The translations under genes were made by a program, and so were the position numbers. Under the pieces are notes generated by a model. It worked only from the letters and a program-made list of their open reading frames with translations. It was not told where the DNA came from and did not search any database. Shown piece after piece: positions 57,671-64,000 of a DNA stretch of 64,000 nucleotides (its first letter is position 1; the number at the start of each line of letters is the position of its first letter). The stretch is from Sphingomonas sp. 8AM (lineage in GTDB: Bacteria > Pseudomonadota > Alphaproteobacteria > Sphingomonadales > Sphingomonadaceae), in NCBI RefSeq assembly GCF_902506455.1, contig NZ_LR733844.1:559133-623132 (forward strand), read 5' to 3'.

Positions 57671-59448
57671 CGGATACTACTCCACGGTTTACTGAGCATG
57701 GCGGCGCAATTGATCATCCCGACCAACGAATAGGTCTGCGGATAATTTCCCCACAATTCGCCGCTTTGCGGATCGATGTCCTCCGACAGCAGCCCGGCGG
57801 CGGTGCAGCGCGACAGCATTTCCTCGAACAGCGCGCGGGCCTCGTCGCTGCGTCCGGTCATGAACAACGCCTCGATCAGCCAGAAGGTGCAGACGTTGAA
57901 CGCCGTCTCCGGCAGCCCGAAATCGTCCTCGGTATCGTAGCGCAGCATCGTCGAGCCGCGCCGCAACCCCTTCTCGATCGCCACCAACGTATCGAGGAAG
58001 CGCGGATCGTCCGCTTCCAGAAAGCGCAGGTCGAGCAGTTGCAGCACGCTGGCGTCGAGATCGTCGCCCGCGAAGGTCGCCGACATCCGCCGCGTATCCT
58101 CGCGCCACGCCGCGCTCTCGATCCGCTCGCGGATCACCTGCGCGCGCTCCGACCAGAGCGCCTCGCGCTCCGGCAGCTTCAGCCGCTCGGCGGCATTGGC
58201 GAGCCGGTCACACGCCGCCCAGCACATCGCACTTGAATAGGTATGGACGCTCTGCCGCGTGCGCAGCTCCCACAGCCCGGCGTCGGGCTGGTCGTAATAG
58301 GCCCAGGCGCGTTCGCCGACCCGCTCCAGCGCTTCGAAATCCTCGACCCCGCTCTTGCGGAACAGCCGGTCGTCGAAGAAGGCATGGACCGAGCACAACA
58401 CGATCTGGCCATAAGCGTCGTGCTGGATCTGCTCGGCGGCCTGATTGCCGACGCGCACCGGACCCATCCCGCGATAGCCCGTCAGCGATTCCTCGATCCG
58501 CTCGGGTAGCTGCGCTTCGCCCAGCACGCCGTACAGCGGCTGGATATGCCCGCCGCGCGCGCCGTCGACGATGTTGCGGAGATAGCCGAGATAGCCCTCC
58601 AGCACGTCGAGCGCGCCGAGCCGGTTGAGCGCCTGCACCGTATAATAAGCGTCGCGGATCCAGCAGTAGCGATAGTCCCAGTTGCGCTGCGACCCGGCAT
58701 GTTCGGGCACCGACGTGGTCAGCGCCGCGACAATCGCGCCGGTTTCCTCATGCTGGCAGAGTTTCAGCGTGATCGCGCAGCGGATCACCACTTCCTGCCA
58801 CTCCAGCGGCACCGCCAGCCCGCGCACCCAGCCCTGCCATTCCTGCGTCGTGCGATACAGCATCAGGTCGACGGTGCTGGCGAGATCGCCCTGGAAGCTC
58901 TCGTCCGGGCCGAGGAAGAAATGCAGCGGCCGCTCGACGCGGAAGGAATGTTCGCCCTGCACCATCGCGATCGGCGCGGTGGTGGTCAGCCGCAGCGCGA
59001 TCGTGTCCATTAGCAACCGCAGATGGTTCGACCCGCCGATCTGCTCGCGGCATCCCCCGCCCCAGCCGCACGTCGGGCGCAGCGCGATGCGGACGCGCGG
59101 ACTGCCCGCGATTGGCCGCACGATCCGCGCGAACGCCACCGGGCGATAGGTGCGCCCCTCGCGCTGGAAACGCGGGCAGAAGTCGATCACCTCGATCGCG
59201 CCGCCGTGTGAATCGCGGTGCGTGGTGACGAGGATCGGGGTGTTGCGGATATAAGCCTGCTCGATCGACACGCTGTCTTCGAGACAAATGCCCCAATAGC
59301 CGGTATCCGGCTGCTCGCCGCCCAGCAGCGCGGAGAAGAGCGGGTCGCCGTCGACGCGCGGCACGCAGCCCCAGACGAACCGTCCCTCGCGATCGACCAG
59401 CGCACTCACCTGGCAATTGCCGATCGGCCACAGATCCAGCGTCGTCAT
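57667..59448 (-). CDS. Glycoside hydrolase family 15 protein (trehalase/glucoamylase type)
   Basis: A 593-residue (alpha/alpha)6-barrel hydrolase placed inside the trehalose-synthesis operon. The family motifs are QRNWDYRYCWIRDAYYTVQALNRLG (about 258-282, with the catalytic Glu expected further on), GYRGMGPVRVGNQAAEQIQHD and EDIDPQSGELWGNYPQTYSLVG (about 562-583), where Glu is the second catalytic residue. Bacterial members next to ots genes are usually annotated as glucoamylases or trehalases; breakdown of trehalose or of maltose/trehalose analogues is likely. Start 59448 follows AGGGAGAAG. Overlaps otsB by 4 bp. Confidence 0.88.
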   Translation of the reverse strand: MTTLDLWPIGNCQVSALVDREGRFVWGCVPRVDGDPLFSALLGGEQPDTGYWGICLEDSVSIEQAYIRNTPILVTTHRDSHGGAIEVIDFCPRFQREGRTYRPVAFARIVRPIAGSPRVRIALRPTCGWGGGCREQIGGSNHLRLLMDTIALRLTTTAPIAMVQGEHSFRVERPLHFFLGPDESFQGDLASTVDLMLYRTTQEWQGWVRGLAVPLEWQEVVIRCAITLKLCQHEETGAIVAALTTSVPEHAGSQRNWDYRYCWIRDAYYTVQALNRLGALDVLEGYLGYLRNIVDGARGGHIQPLYGVLGEAQLPERIEESLTGYRGMGPVRVGNQAAEQIQHDAYGQIVLCSVHAFFDDRLFRKSGVEDFEALERVGERAWAYYDQPDAGLWELRTRQSVHTYSSAMCWAACDRLANAAERLKLPEREALWSERAQVIRERIESAAWREDTRRMSATFAGDDLDASVLQLLDLRFLEADDPRFLDTLVAIEKGLRRGSTMLRYDTEDDFGLPETAFNVCTFWLIEALFMTGRSDEARALFEEMLSRCTAAGLLSEDIDPQSGELWGNYPQTYSLVGMINCAAMLSKPWSSIR

Positions 59449-60188
59449 GTCTTCTCCCTGCATGCGGCATCGAGCCACGCGAGCACGTCGGCGACGCCCT
59501 CGACCCGGTAAGTGGCGGCAGTGTCCCGTGCCGGGCCGACCAGCACGCCGGCACCGCCCAGTGCGGCGGCCGCGGCGAAGCCGGCCTCGTCGGTCACGTC
59601 GTCCCCCACGAACACAGGAACCGTGCGCTGCCGTAACGGTTCCCGCATCAACAGCTCGACCGCCGCGCCCTTGTCGCGCCCGGCCATCCGCAGCTCGACC
59701 ACCATCTTGCCGTGCTGAAGGTGCAGGTCGTGGACGGTGGCGAGCTGCTCGGCCAGCGCGGTCATTGCTTCACCTGCCTCGGGCGCACCGCGGAAATGCA
59801 GCCCGACGCCGAACGGCTTGTCCTCGATCAGCGTACCGGGATGATCGGCCGCGAACGCCTGCGCCTCGGCCAGCGCGGCATCGAGCGCGGCCGAGCGGTC
59901 CGGCGCAGTGATGCTGCCGTCCGGCGCGGCGACTTCGAGCCCGTGGCTACCCGCGATCGGCAGCGCGGCGGGCGCAACCAGCGCGCTGATCTCCTGCACC
60001 GGCCGCCCGCTGACGATCGCGACGCCGCCGGGCATGGCAGTACCCAGCCGCGCCAGCAACGTCGCCAGTCCGTCCGCCACCTCCACCCCGTCCGGCGTCT
60101 CGGCGATCTCGACCAGCGTCCCGTCAAAGTCGAGGAACAGGCTGGCGTCGGTCAACAGCGAAGGCGGCGGCGGCACGAGGTCGGTCAT
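59445..60188 (-). CDS. otsB: Trehalose-6-phosphate phosphatase
   Basis: Dephosphorylates trehalose 6-phosphate. The 247-residue HAD-fold protein has LFLDFDGTLVEIAETPDGVEV (catalytic Asp about residue 20), IVSGRPVQEISALV (about 58-71), a Lys near EQLATVHDLHLQHGKMVVEL and VFVGDDVTDEAGFAAAAALGG (about 202-222). ATG 60188 begins the conserved part. First gene of the operon; no sigma-EcfG promoter match was seen before it. Confidence 0.95.
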   Translation of the reverse strand: MTDLVPPPPSLLTDASLFLDFDGTLVEIAETPDGVEVADGLATLLARLGTAMPGGVAIVSGRPVQEISALVAPAALPIAGSHGLEVAAPDGSITAPDRSAALDAALAEAQAFAADHPGTLIEDKPFGVGLHFRGAPEAGEAMTALAEQLATVHDLHLQHGKMVVELRMAGRDKGAAVELLMREPLRQRTVPVFVGDDVTDEAGFAAAAALGGAGVLVGPARDTAATYRVEGVADVLAWLDAACREKT

Positions 60189-60235
60189 GCACGCTGAAAC
60201 CCGGCGCGCGCCATTTCGATGCAAGCGCGCAACGA

Positions 60236-60868
60236 TTACCCGGTCGCCGCGACGCGCACCAACGCACCTGACTGCCAGCGATCGTACGCGGTGAAGAAAT
60301 CGGTGAAGGGAGCCTCCAAAGTCGGCAACCGCTGCGCCGCGAACGTGGGTATTTCCGAGGCGGGTATGCTCCCCACGGACGCCAAAGCGTCACGCGCAGC
60401 GCTGCAGAATCCGGCGTGCGCGAAATCCTGTGCGAAGAAATTGTACAGCCGCGTCATCTGGTCGTCGAACGCATCCTCCCACTGCGTCCCGCGGGTGGCG
60501 CGATATTCCTGCTGCAACGCCGTCTGCGCCGCCGCCAGTTCGGCTTTGCGCGCGGTCAGCATCGCATTGTATTCATTGACCATCACCGCCTGATCCGCGC
60601 CATGGCACGCCAGCACCGCGACGTTGAGCGCGGCACGCAGATGCCAGATACGCCCCGCCGCCGACAGTCCGACATTCGGCGTCGCCCACCGCCCGTCCGC
60701 CAGCCGCACCGGTATCCGCATCCCCGCCCGCGCGCCCGCCGGCATCGGCGCAAGCGCCATCTTCACAATGGGTTGCGACGGGGGCGACGGCGCCGCGGGA
60801 GGCGGCGTGCGCGAGCAGGCGGCAGCAAAGAGCGACGCCGCCCCGACGGCGAACAGGCGCAGGCGCAT
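60236..60868 (-). CDS. Lipoprotein, paralogue of the secreted protein at 30744-31433
   Basis: A 210-residue lipoprotein: signal peptide MRLRLFAVGAASLFAAAC (lipobox AAAC, Cys18), a Pro/Ser-rich linker, and a mature domain with WHLRAALNVAVLACHGADQAVMVN, YNAMLTARKAELAAAQTALQQEY and FAHAGFCSAARDALASV. The matching pattern in the protein at 30744-31433 is RAALNVAALQCQ…, YNAILADHKQELAQSYTAL and YGFCTT…, so both are one family. Here the protein is anchored by a lipid, there it is freely secreted. Function unknown. Confidence 0.75.
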   Translation of the reverse strand: MRLRLFAVGAASLFAAACSRTPPPAAPSPPSQPIVKMALAPMPAGARAGMRIPVRLADGRWATPNVGLSAAGRIWHLRAALNVAVLACHGADQAVMVNEYNAMLTARKAELAAAQTALQQEYRATRGTQWEDAFDDQMTRLYNFFAQDFAHAGFCSAARDALASVGSIPASEIPTFAAQRLPTLEAPFTDFFTAYDRWQSGALVRVAATG

Positions 60869-61000
60869 CGTAAAACCCCTTTTCGAACGCGACCTTGCCG
60901 CGTTCCCATTGCAGGACGCAGCGCGAAAGAGTCGAGCTGCCACGCCGTGCGTCAGACGGGGCGAGGCGAGTCGAAGCCGCCTCTCCGTGCAGCCGCTCTC

Positions 61001-62062
61001 CTAACCCGCCCGTTTTTCAAACGCCTGCGCCGCTTCCGCCAGCAGCGCCGCGATGATGTCGGCGATCGGCTCTTCCTTCGTCACCATCCCGACCGATTGC
61101 CCGGCCATCACACTGCCATGCTCGACATCGCCGTCGATCACCGCACGCCGCAACGCCCCGGCCCAGTAATGTTCGATCTGCAACTGCGCCTCGGCCATCG
61201 CGACGCTGCCCTCGTCCAGCGCCTGCGCCACCTCGCGCTGACGCGTCGTAAACAATTCACCGCCGGCGTTTTTCAGCGCGCGGACCGGGATCACCGGCAG
61301 CCGCGGGTCGAGCTGGACGCTCGCCACCGCGTCGCGCGCCGAGGCGCGGATGAACGCCTTCTTGAAATTGGCGTGCGCAATGCTCTCGCTCGCACAGACG
61401 AACCGCGTGCCGAGCTGCACCCCCGCCGCGCCCATGTCGAGATAGCCGGCGATCGCCTCGCCGCGCCCGATCCCGCCCGCGACGAACACCGGCACCACCT
61501 CGGCGAGTTCCGGCAGCATCTCCTGCGCCAGCACGCTGGTCGAGACCGGGCCGATGTGCCCGCCCGCCTCCATCCCTTCGATCACCAGGGCGTCGACGCC
61601 CGAGCGCACCAGCTTCTTGGCCAGCGCCAGCGTCGGCGCAAAGCAGATCACCTTCGCCCCGCTCGCCTTGATCGCCTCCAGCGAACCTTTCGGCGGCAGC
61701 CCGCCCGCCAGCACGACATGCCCGACCTCGTGCGTCGCGCAGACCTCGATCAGCGCGGTCAGGTCGGGGTGCATCGTGATCAGGTTCACCCCGAACGGCT
61801 TGTCGGTCATCGCCTTGGTCGCGGCGATCTCGGCATCGAGTAGCGCCGGCGTCATCGCCCCGCACGCGATCACCCCGAAACCGCCCGCGTTCGACATCGC
61901 CGACACGAGGTGCCGCTCGGACACCCACGACATCGCGCCGGCCATGATCGCCACCTCGCTGCCGAGGAAGGACGCGCCGCGTTCCATGCGGGCGGCGAGC
62001 CGCTTTTCACCGGACGTGGAGGCGGAAACGGCCGGCACGGCGGCGGTCAGGGTGTCAGTCAT
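61001..62062 (-). CDS. Nitronate monooxygenase-family flavoprotein
   Basis: A 353-residue TIM-barrel FMN enzyme of the 2-nitropropane dioxygenase family. VAIMAGAMSWVSERHLVSAMSNAGGFGVI (about residues 38-66) binds FMN; KVICFAPTLALAKKLVRSGVDALVIEGMEAGGHIGP holds the conserved region with the catalytic His (GGHIG, about 158-162), and VPVFVAGGIGRGEAIAGYLDMGAAGVQLGTRF completes the family pattern. Some members instead act as enoyl-ACP reductases (FabK); the HIG-containing motif with no N-terminal extension keeps both options open. Transcribed alone. Confidence 0.85.
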   Translation of the reverse strand: MTDTLTAAVPAVSASTSGEKRLAARMERGASFLGSEVAIMAGAMSWVSERHLVSAMSNAGGFGVIACGAMTPALLDAEIAATKAMTDKPFGVNLITMHPDLTALIEVCATHEVGHVVLAGGLPPKGSLEAIKASGAKVICFAPTLALAKKLVRSGVDALVIEGMEAGGHIGPVSTSVLAQEMLPELAEVVPVFVAGGIGRGEAIAGYLDMGAAGVQLGTRFVCASESIAHANFKKAFIRASARDAVASVQLDPRLPVIPVRALKNAGGELFTTRQREVAQALDEGSVAMAEAQLQIEHYWAGALRRAVIDGDVEHGSVMAGQSVGMVTKEEPIADIIAALLAEAAQAFEKRAG

Positions 62063-62235
62063 CGCGTCTGACTAGGCGGGGTGCGAACCTGTGGCAACAC
62101 AGGCGGTCGGCCAGTGCCGCCGCAATCGTTTCCACTGATCGAAAATTTGCGCGATGAACGCCAGCAATCCGTCCTTTTCCACGGACCACAGCTGTGTCAC
62201 CTTCGGTTCATAAAAGTAAGGATGAGGACCCTGAA

Positions 62236-62355
62236 ATGATCGCCGGCTATAATTTCTCGTCGCGCCGCCGCTTCGCCACGCTGGCGGGTCTCGCGGTAGT
62301 GAGCTGGGGCGTGATCGCGGTCACGATCGACGCGATGGTGCGGCTGACGCACTGA
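62236..62355 (+). CDS. Small single-pass membrane protein, 39 residues
   Basis: ATG 62236 to TGA 62353-62355. The product has a basic N-terminal stretch (MIAGYNFSSRRRF) followed by one hydrophobic helix (ATLAGLAVVSWGVIAVTIDAM). ATGAGG lies about 9 bases before the ATG. Positively charged residues before the helix predict an N-in topology. No family recognised. It lies just upstream of a long inverted repeat and the LpxH-like gene. Confidence 0.5.
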   Translation: MIAGYNFSSRRRFATLAGLAVVSWGVIAVTIDAMVRLTH

Positions 62356-62366
62356 CGCGGAAACGT

Positions 62367-62433
62367 CACCGATCGGCCATACCGCCGTCACTGCGGCGAG
62401 ACGGGCGAGTCACATGACGGCGGTATATCGGTG
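62367..62433. repeat. Long inverted repeat before the LpxH-like gene
   Basis: ATACCGCCGTCA (62379-62390) pairs perfectly with TGACGGCGGTAT (62415-62426); CACCGAT (62367-62373) with ATCGGTG (62427-62433) extends the stem past a 5-nt bulge. The loop is 24 nt. The ribosome-binding site of the next gene (GAGGGAGAG, 62436-62444) starts 2 bp after the structure. Confidence 0.75.
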
Positions 62434-62450
62434 GCGAGGGAGAGCCGCTC

Positions 62451-63362
62451 ATGCCGCCGATCGCCGCCACGCTTGCCTCCACGTCAGGGCCGCTCGCCCT
62501 GACTGCTGGGTACATCGCCGACGTCACCGATCTGTTCGATGTCGCGCACTCGCGCCCACATCGGCCGGAGGAGCCGGTCGGAGAGCGCCGTCGCTATCGC
62601 ACCGTCTGGATCAGCGACGTCCACCTCGGAACCCGCGGCTGCAATGCGGACATGCTGATCGACTTTCTCGATCATGTAGACAGCGAGACCATGTATCTGG
62701 TCGGCGATATCGTCGACGGCTGGCAACTCAAGAAGCGCTTCTACTGGCCGGCTGCGCACAACGACGTGATCTGGCGGCTGATGAAGCGCGCGCGGCGCGG
62801 CACGCGGATGATCTACATCCCCGGCAACCATGACGAAATGTTCCGCCAGTTCGCCGGACTCGACTTCGGCGGGATCAAGATTCGCCGCAAGGCGATCCAC
62901 GAAACCGCCGACGGTCGTCGCCTGCTGGTCCTGCACGGCGACGAGTTCGACGCGATCACCCTGTCACATCGGTGGCTCGCACATGTCGGCGACGCCGCCT
63001 ACAGCGCCTTGATGACGGTGAACCGCGCGGTCAGTGCGGTGCGCCGCCAGTTCGGGATGCCGTACTGGTCACTCAGCAAGCACGCCAAGGCGAAGGTCAA
63101 GAACGCCGTCGCGTTCATTTCGCGCTTCGAGGAGATCGTCGCAGAGGCGGCGGGCAGCCGCGGGGTTGACGGCGTCGTCTGTGGTCACATCCACACCGCC
63201 GAAATGCGTAACATCGCCGGAGTCGCTTATTACAACGATGGCGATTGGGTGGAGGGGTGCAACGCCCTGGTCGAGCATTTCGACGGCACGATGGAGATCC
63301 TGAATTGGGGGGACGAGATCGCGCGTCGCGACGTCCCCGCCGTCACCGCGCTCGCCGCCTGA
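62451..63362 (+). CDS. LpxH-like UDP-2,3-diacylglucosamine diphosphatase / metallophosphoesterase
   Basis: A 303-residue calcineurin-type metallophosphoesterase. Metal ligands: SDVHLGTRG (about residues 55-63), LVGDIVDGW (about 83-91), GNHDEMFR (about 124), VLHGDEFDA (about 163) and GHIHTAE (about 247). The long form with a 50-residue N-terminal extension and a following glycosyltransferase is common in sphingomonads, where LpxH-type enzymes may act on lipid A precursors or on other UDP-linked lipids. Start 62451 follows GAGGGAGAG. The next gene starts 4 bp after its stop. Confidence 0.85.
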   Translation: MPPIAATLASTSGPLALTAGYIADVTDLFDVAHSRPHRPEEPVGERRRYRTVWISDVHLGTRGCNADMLIDFLDHVDSETMYLVGDIVDGWQLKKRFYWPAAHNDVIWRLMKRARRGTRMIYIPGNHDEMFRQFAGLDFGGIKIRRKAIHETADGRRLLVLHGDEFDAITLSHRWLAHVGDAAYSALMTVNRAVSAVRRQFGMPYWSLSKHAKAKVKNAVAFISRFEEIVAEAAGSRGVDGVVCGHIHTAEMRNIAGVAYYNDGDWVEGCNALVEHFDGTMEILNWGDEIARRDVPAVTALAA

Positions 63363-63366
63363 TCCG

Positions 63367-64000
63367 ATGCGGATCGCGATCGTCACCGATGCCTGGGCGC
63401 CACAGGTCAATGGGGTCGTCCGCACGCTGGAGAATGTCATCGCGGAGCTGCGCAACAACGGGCATGAGGTGCTGGTCGTCTCGCCCGCCGACGCTCCGTC
63501 GGTCCCCTGCCCAACCTATCCCGAGATCCGGTTGGCGCTGATACCCCCCGCGGCAATCGGACGGCGGATCGCCCGGTTTGGCGCAGAGGCGGTGCATGTC
63601 GCGACCGAAGGCCCCCTCGGCGTCGCGGCGCGGCACTGGTGCCTGTCGCGCCGGCTACCGTTTACCACTGCCTATCACACGCAATTTCCCGATTATGTCG
63701 CGGCGCGCACCGGCGCGAATCCGGAGTGGATCTGGCGGTACGTCCGCTGGTTCCACACCCCCGCCGCCGCGGTGCTCGCCTCGACCCCGACGATCGAGCG
63801 CGCGCTCAACGCGCATGGCCTGACCCGCATCCGTCGCTGGGGTCGCGGCGTCGCCCCCCTCTTCCGGCCCCAGGGCGAGCGCAACGCCGCGATGGCCACG
63901 CTGCCAGGCCCGATACTCCTCCATGTCGGGCGCGTGGCCGTCGAGAAGAACATCGCCGCCTTCCTCGCCGTGGATATACCCGGCACGAAGGTGGTGGTCG
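63367..64000 (+). CDS. Glycosyltransferase family 4 protein, 3' end outside window
   Basis: ATG 63367 opens a frame that stays open to the window end (211 codons seen). The N-terminus MRIAIVTDAWAPQVNGVVRTL with VIAELRNNGHEVLVVSPAD is the GT4 Rossmann start of the mannosyltransferase type; GPLGVAARHWCLSRRLPFTTAYHTQFPDYV (about residues 81-110) and LLHVGRVAVEKNIAAFL (about 188-204) follow as in PimB/MgtA-like enzymes. It probably transfers a sugar from a nucleotide donor to a membrane lipid. Four bp after the phosphoesterase gene, so both form an operon for surface lipid synthesis. Confidence 0.9.
   Translation, partial: MRIAIVTDAWAPQVNGVVRTLENVIAELRNNGHEVLVVSPADAPSVPCPTYPEIRLALIPPAAIGRRIARFGAEAVHVATEGPLGVAARHWCLSRRLPFTTAYHTQFPDYVAARTGANPEWIWRYVRWFHTPAAAVLASTPTIERALNAHGLTRIRRWGRGVAPLFRPQGERNAAMATLPGPILLHVGRVAVEKNIAAFLAVDIPGTKVVV

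Noticed and set aside
1..64000. tRNA or rRNA genes, prophage, integrase or insertion sequence
   Set aside because: No cloverleaf-like sequences, rRNA stretches or transposase/integrase motifs were seen anywhere in the window.

Overview
This is a GC-rich alphaproteobacterial chromosome segment, most likely from a sphingomonad (Sphingomonas or a close relative). The evidence is the ecfG-phyR-nepR-phyP general stress locus, a GcrA cell-cycle regulator, the scpA-scpB-tatA-tatB-tatC block, a fbcFBC-type bc1 operon, an otsB-GH15-otsA trehalose operon and two families of dispersed palindromic repeats. Nearly all genes are ordinary housekeeping or metabolic genes. No prophage, transposase, CRISPR array, rRNA or tRNA was found.

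Layout: 1-3662 is a xylan/xylose unit (GH43 end, xylB, xylA, terminator). 3692-8443 holds a desaturase, a GNAT protein, secreted proteins, xth and erpA. 8629-13575 holds an M23 peptidase, bcp and glnE. 13624-17854 is the general stress response (GSR) locus: ecfG, a 45-residue membrane protein, phyR, then divergently nepR and a phyP-like kinase, followed by an apparent sigma-EcfG-dependent small RNA and an entericidin-like lipoprotein. 18030-20880 is tatC-B-A and scpB-A. 20952-24994 holds a Tyr/Arg-rich lipoprotein, apt and the bc1 operon. 25163-31433 holds trmL, a VirJ-like hydrolase, hemF, membrane proteins, lipB and secreted proteins. 31475-36392 holds queE-queC, hslO, argF and argD. 36483-45997 holds a DUF1275 protein, parE, an outer-membrane barrel, gcrA, an ABC permease, a PAP2 phosphatase, galE, msrA and a Sua5-type gene. 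46035-53475 holds lipid and peptide metabolism genes plus regulators. 53965-64000 holds an MscS channel, a diguanylate cyclase, the trehalose operon, a nitronate monooxygenase-like gene, an LpxH-like phosphoesterase and a cut-off glycosyltransferase.

The most interesting thread is the stress regulon. Perfect matches to the sigma-EcfG promoter pattern GGAAC-N16/17-CGTT stand at 17453-17477 (driving a roughly 100-nt RNA with two hairpins that expose C-rich loops), at 21579-21555 on the minus strand (driving the Tyr/Arg-rich lipoprotein) and at 53906-53931 (driving mscS). One-mismatch versions precede nepR and the entericidin gene. The kinase of the locus keeps its histidine box but has a badly eroded ATP-binding domain, which fits a PhyR phosphatase rather than a kinase.

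Functions and start choices come from reading motifs, ribosome-binding sites and gene spacing by eye; no database search was possible. Coordinates of open frames are firm. Promoters, terminators and the small RNA are predictions.
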